A stretch of 64,000 bases of DNA, taken from positions 62,001-126,000 of the forward strand of contig CABXYE010000002.1 in NCBI GenBank assembly GCA_902516425.1. The letters are read 5' to 3'. Source of the stretch: an uncultured Pelagibacteraceae bacterium (GTDB lineage Bacteria; Pseudomonadota; Alphaproteobacteria; Pelagibacterales; Pelagibacteraceae). Positions 17,420 to 25,514 of this stretch are shown here, piece by piece (the stretch's first letter is position 1; each line of letters begins with the position of its first letter). A program made the position numbers and the translations under genes. The notes beneath the pieces are model-generated. The model saw nothing but the letters and a program-made list of their open reading frames with translations. It was not told the origin of the DNA and ran no database searches.

Positions 17420-17513
17420 CTATATGCAAATTCTGCATACCAAATTTACACAATCAGCGTTAGATATTCATATCGATTAAAATAAAAGTATTCTTTTAAC
17501 AGAAGGGGTCTTT

Positions 17514-18815
17514 ATGACAAAATTAATTAATAAAATAAGTGTACCGCTTGTCAGTTTAATTTTACTATTAAACATGAGTGGTGCAGCTATGGCAGAAACA
17601 ACAGTCTCTGCTGAAATAGGTTTTATATTTAATACCTTGCTATTTTTAATTTGTGGATTTCTAGTCTTTTTTATGGCTTGTGGATTTGCAATGTTAGAAT
17701 CAGGTATGGTTACATCTAAAAGTGTATCTGTTATCTGTGCAAAAAATATAGGTTTAATATCAATTGCTGGAATAATGTTCTGGATGTTCGGCTATAATTT
17801 AGCTTATGGAATACCAGAAGGTGGTTACATTGGTAGTTTTATTCCATGGTCAGATTCTAGTGCAGTTGATACTGGTTATGCAGATGCATCAGACTGGTAT
17901 TTCCAAATGGTATTCTGTGCAACAACAGTATCTATTGTATCAGGAACATTAGCTGAAAGAATTAAGTTATGGCCATTCTTTTTATTTGCAGCTATTTTAT
18001 CAGGAATTATTTATCCAATCGTAATGGGTTGGCAGTGGGGCGGAGGCTGGTTAGCTTCTGCTGGATTCTCAGACTTTGCAGGATCAACACTTGTTCACTC
18101 AACTGGTGGAGCAGCAGCTCTAGCCGGTGCTTTAATGTTAGGTCCTAGACTTGGAAGATTTACTAAGTCCGGATCTCCTGCACCGCTTAAACCATTTGCA
18201 GCATCTTCAATCCCATTAGTAACCGTTGGAGTATTCATTCTATGGTTAGGTTGGTTTGGATTTAACGGTGGTTCTCAATTAGCTATAGGTACAGCTGATG
18301 ACGCAATTGCTGTTTCGACAATATTTCTAAATACTTTCTTAGCAGGGGCTGGTGGTGTAATGGCTGCAGCGACTGTCACAAGATTGAATTTTGGAAAAAC
18401 TGATGTTGTTCAAATGTTAAACGGATGTATTGGTGGATTAGTTGCAATTACAGCTGAACCATTGATGCCTTCACCTTTAGCTGCAATTTTAATTGGTGCA
18501 GTTGGTGGTATAATCGTAGTTTATGGTACTAAACTTCTATTCTCATTAAAAATTGATGACGTTGTAGGAGCAATACCGGCTCACTTATTTGCTGGTATTT
18601 GGGGTACATTAGCAGTGCCGATTACAAATCCAGATACTTCATTTGGAACTCAATTATTAGGCGTGATTTCAATTAACGTTTTTGTTTTCGTAGTAGCTTT
18701 AATTGTTTGGAGCATTATGAAAGCAACTATTGGTATCAGATTAAGTAAAGAAGCTGAAACTAAAGGTACTGACGTTACTGAAACAGGAGTGATTGCATAC
18801 GCAATTCGCGACTAG
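17514..18815 (+). CDS. amtB: Ammonium transporter AmtB
   Basis: A 433-aa channel with a cleavable signal peptide (about residues 1-27, ending AAMA) and eleven membrane helices. It carries the paired pore histidines in STLVHSTGGAAAL and GAIPAHLFAGIWG, the family region DWYFQMVFCATTVSIVSGTLAER and aromatic gate residues. It imports ammonium/ammonia through the inner membrane. A purine-rich ribosome site (AGAAGGGG) precedes the ATG. No glnK lies beside it, which is common in SAR11. Two hairpins follow the gene. Confidence 0.96.
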   Translation: MTKLINKISVPLVSLILLLNMSGAAMAETTVSAEIGFIFNTLLFLICGFLVFFMACGFAMLESGMVTSKSVSVICAKNIGLISIAGIMFWMFGYNLAYGIPEGGYIGSFIPWSDSSAVDTGYADASDWYFQMVFCATTVSIVSGTLAERIKLWPFFLFAAILSGIIYPIVMGWQWGGGWLASAGFSDFAGSTLVHSTGGAAALAGALMLGPRLGRFTKSGSPAPLKPFAASSIPLVTVGVFILWLGWFGFNGGSQLAIGTADDAIAVSTIFLNTFLAGAGGVMAAATVTRLNFGKTDVVQMLNGCIGGLVAITAEPLMPSPLAAILIGAVGGIIVVYGTKLLFSLKIDDVVGAIPAHLFAGIWGTLAVPITNPDTSFGTQLLGVISINVFVFVVALIVWSIMKATIGIRLSKEAETKGTDVTETGVIAYAIRD

Positions 18816-18828
18816 TTGTTAATAAAGA

Positions 18829-18875
18829 AAGGGATCCTTCATATCTCCCTGTATATTTTAAAAGAAGGATCCCTT
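18829..18875 (+). terminator. 12-bp perfect inverted repeat after amtB
   Basis: AAGGGATCCTTC (18829-18840) and GAAGGATCCCTT (18864-18875) are exact complements separated by 23 nt. It starts 13 bp after the amtB stop codon. There is no T-run, so it may stabilise the mRNA end or act with the next hairpin rather than terminate by itself. Confidence 0.5.
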
Positions 18876-18900
18876 CAACTCTCTCTTAGTTAGTTAACAT

Positions 18901-18923
18901 AAAGCCCCTACTCAGGGGCTTTT
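18901..18923. terminator. Bidirectional terminator between amtB and bcp
   Basis: AAAGCCCCT (18901-18909) pairs with AGGGGCTTT (18914-18922) through 9 bp with a 4-nt loop. It has a T-tract on the plus strand and, by symmetry, on the minus strand. It lies between convergent genes, and its right arm touches the bcp stop codon, so it can serve both. Confidence 0.85.
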
Positions 18924-19392
18924 AACTTCTGGGCATTTCTTCTAAAGTTTTTAATACTTCCTCAGCATGACCTTTGACTTTAACATTTTTCCAAACTTTT
19001 AAAATCTTACCTTTTTTATCAATTAAAAATGTTGATCTAATTATTCCCATAAACTCACGACCCATAAATTTTTTTTTACCCCATACCTTGTATTTTTTTA
19101 AAATTTTCTTGTCTAAGTCGGACAAAAGGTTGAATTTTATTTTGTATTTTTTTTTAAATTTATTGTGACTTTCTAAATTATCTTTTGAAATACCATATAT
19201 CTCGCAATTTAACTTTTTAAAATTTGGAAAAAGTTTATTAAAATCATTTGTTTCCAAAGTACAACCAGGAGTATCATTTTTGGGATAAAAATATATTACC
19301 ACATAATTACCGATCGATTTCTTGAGTGAATACTCTAAGTTATTAGTAGAGGGTAATCTGATATCAGGAGCTTTGATACTCTCCTTAACCAT
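18922..19392 (-). CDS. bcp: Thioredoxin-dependent peroxiredoxin, BCP/PrxQ type
   Basis: A 156-aa peroxiredoxin. The start at 19392 (MVKESIKAPDIRLPS) is chosen because family proteins begin here and the longer frame runs into the upstream gene. The peroxidatic Cys lies in FYPKNDTPGCTLETNDF. The Asn five residues later replaces the resolving Cys seen in E. coli BCP, and another Cys occurs near LNCEIYGIS. It should reduce hydroperoxides in the cytoplasm. It overlaps the upstream glycosyltransferase-like gene by 8 bp. A terminator hairpin covers its stop codon. Confidence 0.9.
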   Translation of the reverse strand: MVKESIKAPDIRLPSTNNLEYSLKKSIGNYVVIYFYPKNDTPGCTLETNDFNKLFPNFKKLNCEIYGISKDNLESHNKFKKKYKIKFNLLSDLDKKILKKYKVWGKKKFMGREFMGIIRSTFLIDKKGKILKVWKNVKVKGHAEEVLKTLEEMPRS

Positions 19393-20362
19393 TAAATTTA
19401 TTCTCATCCCACAATTTTTTATAATCAATAAATGGTGACAGACCATAACTTGAATTAATATTTGTTAGATGCACAGATAAACTTTTTAAAGGAGATATAC
19501 AAAACTCATCTTTATAAATCTCATTAATGTACTTCTCAAAAGGATCATGACGGTCTTCACAATTTTTTGAAAAATTTTGCCAGTACAAATCTAATAATTT
19601 TTTGCTAGTCAAAAAAGTGCATAAAGTCTTATTAATTGTTCTCCAATGTCTTTTATCTCCGATTAGAATATTTGTTTTTTCATTATCCATATATAGATAG
19701 GGATAATCTGAGGGACACATAAAAATATCTTTACCTAATTGAGATGACACTCTTTCATATGTAGCAATCATCTCTGATAACATAGTGTCAAAATGAAGAT
19801 AATCATCTTCAATAAAGAAAATTAAGTCTTCCCCAATATCTTTACCAATCTCAAAGCACTGAAATAAACTCGCTAAATTTGAAAAAGTTTCCTGTGTTTT
19901 TTGTTTTTTAATTTTAGTTTCAAATTTTTTCGTGTTTAGGGTAATTATTTCTACATCTAAATCTTTTATTACTTTTTTTATTTTGTCTAAATTTTCGTTT
20001 TTTGAAGAATCATCAAGGATTATTGTTTTTATTTTTAAATCTGAATATTTTTTTTGACAAAGGTTAATTGATTTTATTAAAGATTTTATTGATCGAATTG
20101 AATATTCTACTTTCGGTTTTTCGAATAATCTTCTTTTATTTTGATCCCAAACTTCAATTTCTGTATTAACTCTAATAATTAAAAGTATTGAATTTACTTT
20201 TCTAGTAATTTTTACCTCTCCTAAAGGCAGGACTATTGATTTTTGGTTAAAAATTGAAAGATCTTCATTCAGTTCCTTATTTAATGTAGGAGAAGTAAAT
20301 TCATTTTGATCAATAATTTCGAAGCCAAAAAATTTACAAATCTTTATGAAAAACTTTTTCAT
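19385..20362 (-). CDS. Glycosyltransferase-like protein (GT-A fold)
   Basis: A 325-aa soluble protein that reads like a family-2-type glycosyltransferase. A strand ending in IKTIILDDSS (near residue 118) is followed by a second acidic motif, FFIEDDYLHFDTMLS (near 195), in the place of the metal-binding DxD. It then has W-containing segments (KRHWRTINKTLCTFL). The N-terminal 60 residues form a separate basic/hydrophobic start without an obvious signal peptide. The sugar donor and acceptor are unknown. It lies directly upstream of the peroxiredoxin gene with an 8-bp overlap, and no other glycan genes are adjacent. Confidence 0.6.
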   Translation of the reverse strand: MKKFFIKICKFFGFEIIDQNEFTSPTLNKELNEDLSIFNQKSIVLPLGEVKITRKVNSILLIIRVNTEIEVWDQNKRRLFEKPKVEYSIRSIKSLIKSINLCQKKYSDLKIKTIILDDSSKNENLDKIKKVIKDLDVEIITLNTKKFETKIKKQKTQETFSNLASLFQCFEIGKDIGEDLIFFIEDDYLHFDTMLSEMIATYERVSSQLGKDIFMCPSDYPYLYMDNEKTNILIGDKRHWRTINKTLCTFLTSKKLLDLYWQNFSKNCEDRHDPFEKYINEIYKDEFCISPLKSLSVHLTNINSSYGLSPFIDYKKLWDENKFNG

Positions 20363-20397
20363 ATCTTTTTATTTATGATATAAATATTTACAATATA

Positions 20398-20781
20398 ATG
20401 ACAATTAAATCATCCCAAACTCTTGTAGCAGAAGCTTTGAAAGAGATTAAGACTATATCTACTGACGAAGCTTTTGAGAAATTTAGTAAAAATGAGTGTA
20501 ACTTAATTGATATAAGAGATGTAAGAGAATTGGAAAGAGAAGGAAGAATTGATGACTCAAATCATGTTCCTAGAGGGATGTTGGAGTTTTGGCTTGATCC
20601 AGAGAGTGCATATTTTAAGCAAGGCAAACTAGATTTAAATAAAGAAATGGTTTTATTTTGTGCTGGTGGAATGAGATCAGCTCTCGCAGCAAAATCTTTA
20701 AAAGATATGGGATTTAAAAAAGTCTCTCATATTGATGGAGGATTTGGAGCATTAAAACAAAGTAAATTTAAAATAACTTAA
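20398..20781 (+). CDS. Rhodanese-like sulfurtransferase domain protein
   Basis: A 127-aa single-domain rhodanese. The conserved CH2A-type segment NLIDIRDVRELEREGRI lies at residues 39-55, and the active loop with the catalytic Cys is FCAGGMRSALAAKSL near 88-102. GFKKVSHIDGGFGALK closes the domain. It should carry persulfide sulfur in the cytoplasm. The stop overlaps the convergent isomerase gene by 4 bp. It could serve sulfur trafficking, for example with the tRNA thiolase MnmA encoded nearby, but no direct link is visible. Confidence 0.9.
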   Translation: MTIKSSQTLVAEALKEIKTISTDEAFEKFSKNECNLIDIRDVRELEREGRIDDSNHVPRGMLEFWLDPESAYFKQGKLDLNKEMVLFCAGGMRSALAAKSLKDMGFKKVSHIDGGFGALKQSKFKIT

Positions 20782-21356
20782 TTATTCAATTCATCTAAAG
20801 CATACTTAAGTCTATCTTGTCCCCAATATAAATTATTATTTATAACAAAAGTTGGGGCACCAAAGATGTCATTATTGAAAGCAATATTTGTCAAATTTTT
20901 TAGCTCATCCTTAATCTTTTGATCTTTAATACCTGTTTCAAAATCATTATGATTTATCTCACATTTCGATAAAATATTTTTTATAGTTTCTTCATTTGAA
21001 ATATCTTCGTTATTTTTCCAATAAGCATCAAAACAGAGATCAAAATACTTATCTTTTTTATTATTATTTACAAAAAGATATCCTCTCATCAGATGTAATG
21101 AATTAATCGGAAATCTGTCATTCCAAATAAAGTCAATCTTATTTTTTTCAGCAATTAAAGTGCAATCATTTTTCATATTTTTCATTTTTCTCTCATTAAA
21201 CGCGGGGGCAGTAATGCCCCCTAAATTATGAAGTCCACCAAGCAGAATTGCTTTATAGTTAAATTTAATCCTATCATTAGAGTTAACAATTTTTTTATGT
21301 GCTAAAAATGAATAAGGACTAATAAAATCAAAATAAAAATCGATTTTTTTAGTCAT
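20778..21356 (-). CDS. 2-hydroxychromene-2-carboxylate isomerase family (DsbA/kappa-GST fold)
   Basis: A 192-aa thioredoxin-fold protein opening with KIDFYFDFISPYSFLAHKKI, where the SPYS serine replaces the DsbA Cys. The C-terminal NDIFGAPTFVINNNLYWGQDRL carries the cis-Pro (GAPTF). These are the hallmarks of HCCA isomerase/kappa-class glutathione transferases. The true substrate in a non-aromatic-degrading organism is uncertain and glutathione conjugation is likely. It overlaps the upstream ABA4-like gene by 8 bp, forming a two-gene minus-strand unit. Confidence 0.88.
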   Translation of the reverse strand: MTKKIDFYFDFISPYSFLAHKKIVNSNDRIKFNYKAILLGGLHNLGGITAPAFNERKMKNMKNDCTLIAEKNKIDFIWNDRFPINSLHLMRGYLFVNNNKKDKYFDLCFDAYWKNNEDISNEETIKNILSKCEINHNDFETGIKDQKIKDELKNLTNIAFNNDIFGAPTFVINNNLYWGQDRLKYALDELNN

Positions 21357-21822
21357 ATAAGCTTATATTTTTGGCATAGAAAATTCTTATTAACCAATAA
21401 GTTAATAAACCCAATGGTCCGATTAGATAAGTAATGATGAGTGGTATTGAAATTAAGAATTTATTAATGACAAACTTTTGTGAGTCTTTTACAATCCAAC
21501 CTCCGGTAAATAAATTAATCGATATAAAATGTATCCAGAACATCATAAGAAAATTTTTGTTGGAAAATAAATCCGTCGTGTCATCAATACCCATATAGAG
21601 GCTAAAATTACTATTAAAATCATAAGAGTTTAAATAAGACTTATATAATAAAAATATGTACGCACCGCTCAATATAAAAATTGGTAATATTGAAGTCACA
21701 AAATACCGACAAAGATTAGACGTTGGAAAAAAAATTAGAATCAACCAAAATGGGAGAACTCCTAGATTTACCCAATAGTAGAGCATATCTATTGAAAAAT
21801 AATTATAAATTTGTTCGATCAT
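21349..21822 (-). CDS. ABA4-like membrane protein (DUF4281)
   Basis: A 157-aa protein with four hydrophobic segments. The conserved ABA4-like features are visible: a Trp/Leu-rich first helix (VNLGVLPFWLILIFFPTS), the loop with DLFSNKNFLMMFWIHFISINLFTGGWIVKD and GPLGLLTYWLIR near the end. Plant ABA4 takes part in neoxanthin formation; bacterial members have no settled function, though carotenoid or terpenoid links are possible. It is probably co-transcribed with the downstream thioredoxin-fold isomerase. Confidence 0.75.
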   Translation of the reverse strand: MIEQIYNYFSIDMLYYWVNLGVLPFWLILIFFPTSNLCRYFVTSILPIFILSGAYIFLLYKSYLNSYDFNSNFSLYMGIDDTTDLFSNKNFLMMFWIHFISINLFTGGWIVKDSQKFVINKFLISIPLIITYLIGPLGLLTYWLIRIFYAKNISLYD

Positions 21823-21850
21823 TTTAGAATATATTATATTAAATCTTTCT

Positions 21851-22414
21851 ATGATTCCTATAAGAAATAAAAAAAAAACTTTAAAAGTTACTGTTGAGGA
21901 GATGAGAAATTTTGCATTTTCTTATGTGGAAAAATATGCACCATCAAAACAACAGCTTAAAACTTACTTATTAAAAAAATACTTAAAAACTTCAGTGCCA
22001 AATGTGAAAAAACAAGACGTTACCAATTTGATTGATATTGTTTTGTTGGACTTAGAAAAGAATAAGTTTATTAATGATAAATTTTACTCTGAAAGCAAAG
22101 CTAAAAGCATGATTCAAAGAGGTAGTTCAATAAACAAAATTAGAAATTACTTAATAGGCAAAGGTATCAACAGTAAATATATTAAAGAAACTGTTAATAA
22201 AATTCATGATGACAATTCAGACCAAGATTTTTTTTCAGCAATTAAACTATGTAAAAAAAAAAGAATTGGTCCCGCGAGGACTGAAGATAATAGATCTTTA
22301 TTTTATAAGAAAGATATATCTTTATTAGCAAGAAATGGCTTTGATTTTGAAACCTCAAAAAAAGTGATGGAAATTGAAAAAGATGACTATATTAAAATAG
22401 TAAAATTACTTTGA
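21851..22414 (+). CDS. recX: RecX-family regulator of RecA
   Basis: A 187-aa, strongly basic, all-helical protein with three tandem three-helix modules. The first is RNFAFSYVEKYAPSKQQLKTYLLKKY, followed by LEKNKFINDKFYSESKAKSMIQRGSSINKIRNYL and KDISLLARNGFDFETSKKVM. This is the RecX fold, which binds in the groove of RecA filaments and limits their activity. recA is not in the window. The last codons overlap the convergent 47-aa gene by 9 bp. Confidence 0.83.
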   Translation: MIPIRNKKKTLKVTVEEMRNFAFSYVEKYAPSKQQLKTYLLKKYLKTSVPNVKKQDVTNLIDIVLLDLEKNKFINDKFYSESKAKSMIQRGSSINKIRNYLIGKGINSKYIKETVNKIHDDNSDQDFFSAIKLCKKKRIGPARTEDNRSLFYKKDISLLARNGFDFETSKKVMEIEKDDYIKIVKLL

Positions 22415-22549
22415 TTTGTTTTTTTTATTTTCTTTTACTAAAAAATTAATTTTATTTTTAATATAATTTTTTACAAAGACAAAAACAAGTAAACCAAAAA
22501 TTGAAACTGAAACAATTATAACTAAAATAATTCTTAGCTGCTCATCCAT
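22406..22549 (-). CDS. 47-aa single-span membrane protein, unknown
   Basis: A short ORF starting at 22549, whose ATG shares one base with the stop codon of cysQ (TAATG). It encodes MDEQLRIILVIIVSVSIFGLLVFVFV then a basic Lys/Asn tail, the pattern of a small N-out single-helix membrane protein. The translational coupling to cysQ is the main support. No family is recognised. Confidence 0.55.
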   Translation of the reverse strand: MDEQLRIILVIIVSVSIFGLLVFVFVKNYIKNKINFLVKENKKNKSK

Positions 22550-23322
22550 TATTGAATATTTTTGCTTTTTAAGATTAAACTCGGATTTTTAAAATCTTTT
22601 TTTCCATAAAGAATTTCTTGTCCATTAAAATCAGTTACACTTCCACCAGAATGTTTTAAAATTGCATGACCTGCAGCTATATCCCACTCCGATGCTCTTG
22701 GCTCTGCAACATAACCATCATATTCTCCAGCAGCAATTACACAAAATTTTAAAGAACTTTTCATTCTTACATATTTTTTAACATTAAGTTTTTTATATAT
22801 TTCATCTATTTCTGGTTTAATTTTATTTGAGTAGGATACAAATTTGATCTCGTTTTTATTAAAATTTTTTGAATGATCTAATTTAATTGGTTCTCCATTT
22901 ATTAACTCAAAGGATAAACCATCTCCATAAGAATAAAACATCCTATTTTTTGCTGGAGCATAAATTAATCCAGCAACAGGTTTTTTTTGAATTATTAATC
23001 CTGCATTAATTGTAAATTCATCGAGATCATTAATATAGTCATAGGTACCATCGATTGGATCAATTAACCAAAAATTTTCAAGGTTTTTTAGTGTTTTATT
23101 TTCTGATGCTTCCTCAGACACTATTAAGATATTAGGTGTTAAATCTAATATTTTTTTGGTCAAAATTTTGTTGACCTCTAAGTCACCATTACTCACAGGT
23201 GTATTATCGGATTTTATTTCTTTAGTAAGGCCTTTTCTTCTAAGATTTAAAGAAATTTTTCCTGCATCTAAAAAAGTTTGAACTAAGTCTTCAACAATTT
23301 TTTTTATATTACTTTGAATCAT
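22549..23322 (-). CDS. cysQ: 3'(2'),5'-bisphosphate nucleotidase / inositol-phosphatase family (CysQ)
   Basis: A 257-aa Mg-dependent phosphatase of the inositol monophosphatase superfamily. It carries the metal/substrate motifs DNTPVSNGD near residue 40, VSEEAS near 70, FWLIDPIDGTYDYIN near 85-99 and ASEWDIAAGHAIL near 212. The DPIDGT...WDxAAG pairing and length match CysQ, which removes the 3'-phosphate from PAP/PAPS. An IMPase role is the alternative. It overlaps the DUF3553 gene upstream by 14 bp and couples to a 47-aa gene downstream. Confidence 0.88.
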   Translation of the reverse strand: MIQSNIKKIVEDLVQTFLDAGKISLNLRRKGLTKEIKSDNTPVSNGDLEVNKILTKKILDLTPNILIVSEEASENKTLKNLENFWLIDPIDGTYDYINDLDEFTINAGLIIQKKPVAGLIYAPAKNRMFYSYGDGLSFELINGEPIKLDHSKNFNKNEIKFVSYSNKIKPEIDEIYKKLNVKKYVRMKSSLKFCVIAAGEYDGYVAEPRASEWDIAAGHAILKHSGGSVTDFNGQEILYGKKDFKNPSLILKSKNIQ

Positions 23323-23485
23323 TTATTTTTTTTAATTCTATATTTTCAGAGTTAATGACTTTTTTACCAACATTTTGAAAATTTACAGTAACTTTGCCTT
23401 TAATTATTGATTGGACTTGTCCTATTCCCCAATCTTTATTAGCTGGATTGAAAACTTTGTCACCTGGTTCAAAATCAAAAATCAT
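23309..23485 (-). CDS. DUF3553 domain protein, 58 aa
   Basis: A small protein that begins [20 protein letters not shown] and continues with [23 protein letters not shown]. The PGDxVxxPxxxxWGxGQVQS...VTVNFxxxGK pattern is that of DUF3553, a CarD/Tudor-like beta-barrel found alone or in helicases. The start is at 23485 and the last 14 bp overlap cysQ. It probably contacts nucleic acid or RNA polymerase, but this is inference from the fold. Confidence 0.75.
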   Translation of the reverse strand: MIFDFEPGDKVFNPANKDWGIGQVQSIIKGKVTVNFQNVGKKVINSENIELKKINDSK

Positions 23486-23526
23486 TTAATTTAATTTATA
23501 TTAGAAATAAGTATAAATACCACGAA

Positions 23527-24645
23527 ATGAATAATAATTTAAACTCTATTGGATTAAAAAAAAGTCCCTCAGAAACAATAGTCGTTGTAGCAATGTCTGG
23601 TGGCGTAGACTCATCTACTGTTGCTGGGATGATGAAAAAAGAGGGTTATAAGGTTATTGGTGTAACTTTAAAGCTTTATGATGATGGTAAAGAGGTCGCT
23701 GCATCAAAACAATGCTGTTCAGGACAGGATATAATGGATGCAAAAAGGGTTGCTCAAAAATTAGATATTGAACACAAAATTCTTTATTATCAGAACAAGT
23801 TTAAGGAGGGAGTAATTGATAATTTTGTTGATAGTTATTTAAAAGGGGAAACACCTATTCCGTGTGTGCAGTGTAATAAGACTGTTAAATTTAAAGATTT
23901 ATTTGAAGTCGCAAAAGATTTAAAAGCGGATGCATTAATTACTGGTCATTACGTAAAAAGTATTACCACTGATAATCAAACAAATATGTATCGAGCTATT
24001 GATGAAAATAGAGATCAAAGTTATTTTTTATTTAATACCTCAAGAGAACAATTAAATTATTTAAGATTTCCACTAGGAGGTATGCTTAAAGATGAAACAA
24101 GATCTATAGCAAAAAAACTAAATCTTAATGTAGCAGATAAGCCAGATAGTCAGGATATTTGTTTTGTGCCCAACGGTGATTATGCATCTGTAATTCAAAA
24201 GTTTAGGCCTGACTCTTTTAAAAAAGGAAATATAAAAAACTTAGAGGGAAAGGTGATTGGAGTGCACGATGGAATTATTAATTTTACAGTTGGTCAAAGA
24301 AAAGGAATAAAAGTTTCAGATAAAGAGGCATTGTATGTCATTAAAATAAATGCAAATAAAAATGAGATTATTGTAGGTCCAAGAGAAGAACTTGGAAAAA
24401 AAACTATTCAACTTAATAATTTAAACATACTTGTTGACAATAAGGAATTTGATAATGAAATTTTTGTAAAAGTAAGATCGACTGGAAAACTTCTCAAAGG
24501 AAAAGTTAACTTAAAACAGGAAAAAACTGCTCAAGTCAATTTAGAGAATTATGAAGATGGAATTTCCCCAGGTCAAGCATGTGTATTCTATAATAAGGAT
24601 AAGTTTGGTTTCAAAGTGTTAGGGGGTGGATGGATAAAGCGTTAA
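23527..24645 (+). CDS. mnmA: tRNA-specific 2-thiouridylase MnmA
   Basis: A 372-aa PP-loop enzyme that thiolates U34 of Lys, Glu and Gln tRNAs. The ATP pyrophosphatase motif is [16 protein letters not shown] (residues about 22-37). The catalytic cysteines lie in the PCVQCN region (near 117) and in [13 protein letters not shown] (near 218). The C-terminal beta-barrel ends [22 protein letters not shown]. It would take sulfur from a persulfide relay, to which the nearby rhodanese might contribute. The stop codon overlaps the convergent membrane-protein gene by 4 bp. Confidence 0.95.
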   Translation: MNNNLNSIGLKKSPSETIVVVAMSGGVDSSTVAGMMKKEGYKVIGVTLKLYDDGKEVAASKQCCSGQDIMDAKRVAQKLDIEHKILYYQNKFKEGVIDNFVDSYLKGETPIPCVQCNKTVKFKDLFEVAKDLKADALITGHYVKSITTDNQTNMYRAIDENRDQSYFLFNTSREQLNYLRFPLGGMLKDETRSIAKKLNLNVADKPDSQDICFVPNGDYASVIQKFRPDSFKKGNIKNLEGKVIGVHDGIINFTVGQRKGIKVSDKEALYVIKINANKNEIIVGPREELGKKTIQLNNLNILVDNKEFDNEIFVKVRSTGKLLKGKVNLKQEKTAQVNLENYEDGISPGQACVFYNKDKFGFKVLGGGWIKR

Positions 24646-25349
24646 ATTTTTTTCCACATTAAAAATGTTAATAAATAAAAAGTAATTACCCCAAGAAAGT
24701 AATCCCATTCCAATGCATGTTTGAAGAATTTAAGATTCATACCAAAAAAATCATCACCAGGAAGACTAATGATCGGTATGCTTATAATTGCAATTAATAT
24801 TAATAATGAAACTAAAATAATTTTAAGGTACAAAATTGTAGGATTTATGTAACTTTTTATCTTTTCTTTAAATGAAAAAAAAGTAGCTACCAAATAAGCT
24901 TGCGCAACTATTTCAAAAACAATAAATGACAACATTACTATTCTTCTAAAAAGTTTATATAAATCATTATCAAACTTAATACCTAAAAAAATTGAATGAA
25001 TAGTTAAAGCAATTGCAGAAGCAATACCAAAAAAAACTATTCTTTTTGTATTTTTATGATTATTTTCAAAATGTTGAATTATATCTTTATTGAACAACCA
25101 ATATCTAACTAATAAGAAAGATGTCAAAAACATAGCTGGTTTAAATACTAACCAAGAAGGATATGGTCTTGCAGTCCTACTTATAGATGCACCACCATCG
25201 ATGTAAGGAATTGTATTAAATAATTTGTCAGCTTGACTTTCAAAAAGTCCGTGAAATTGGGTAACTAAAATTAGACATGTGTTTACTGCTACAAATGGAA
25301 CTATAAAGATCCAAATACTTATGAATCTTGCCTTTTCAATTGATTTCAT
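24642..25349 (-). CDS. Multi-pass membrane protein, possibly Frag1/DRAM-like
   Basis: A 235-aa protein with about six hydrophobic segments and no signal peptide. The large first loop has [31 protein letters not shown]. The order of that loop, its [12 protein letters not shown] segment before the second helix, and the C-terminal [14 protein letters not shown] region resemble the Frag1/DRAM/Sfk1 superfamily of eukaryotic-like membrane proteins. The match is by eye and not secure. It precedes a 27-aa basic ORF on the same strand. Confidence 0.5.
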   Translation of the reverse strand: MKSIEKARFISIWIFIVPFVAVNTCLILVTQFHGLFESQADKLFNTIPYIDGGASISRTARPYPSWLVFKPAMFLTSFLLVRYWLFNKDIIQHFENNHKNTKRIVFFGIASAIALTIHSIFLGIKFDNDLYKLFRRIVMLSFIVFEIVAQAYLVATFFSFKEKIKSYINPTILYLKIILVSLLILIAIISIPIISLPGDDFFGMNLKFFKHALEWDYFLGVITFYLLTFLMWKKI

Positions 25350-25355
25350 TGAGAA

Positions 25356-25439
25356 CTATTTCTTTTTATTTTTTTTTCTAGCTCTTCTTTTTTTTGAGCC
25401 CATTTTTCTTCGGCCTCGATGTTTTTTTGGATAACCCAT
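25356..25439 (-). CDS. 27-aa extremely basic peptide, unknown
   Basis: The ORF starts ATG at 25439 after a good AAAGGAAAT ribosome site (SD near 25443-25451). It encodes MGYPKKHRGRRKMGSKKRRA followed by RKKNKKK: 17 of 27 residues are Lys or Arg and one is His. Size and charge are typical of tiny ribosome-associated proteins (for example bS22/AURKAIP1-like or THX-like), but I cannot match it to one. It lies in the gap upstream of the Frag1/DRAM-like gene. Confidence 0.45.
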   Translation of the reverse strand: MGYPKKHRGRRKMGSKKRRARKKNKKK

Positions 25440-25514
25440 TATTTCCTTTGGTTATAATTTAATTGAAATTATTGGTGGGATATAGCATTGTCCTTCAAGG
25501 TTATCAATTTTTTT

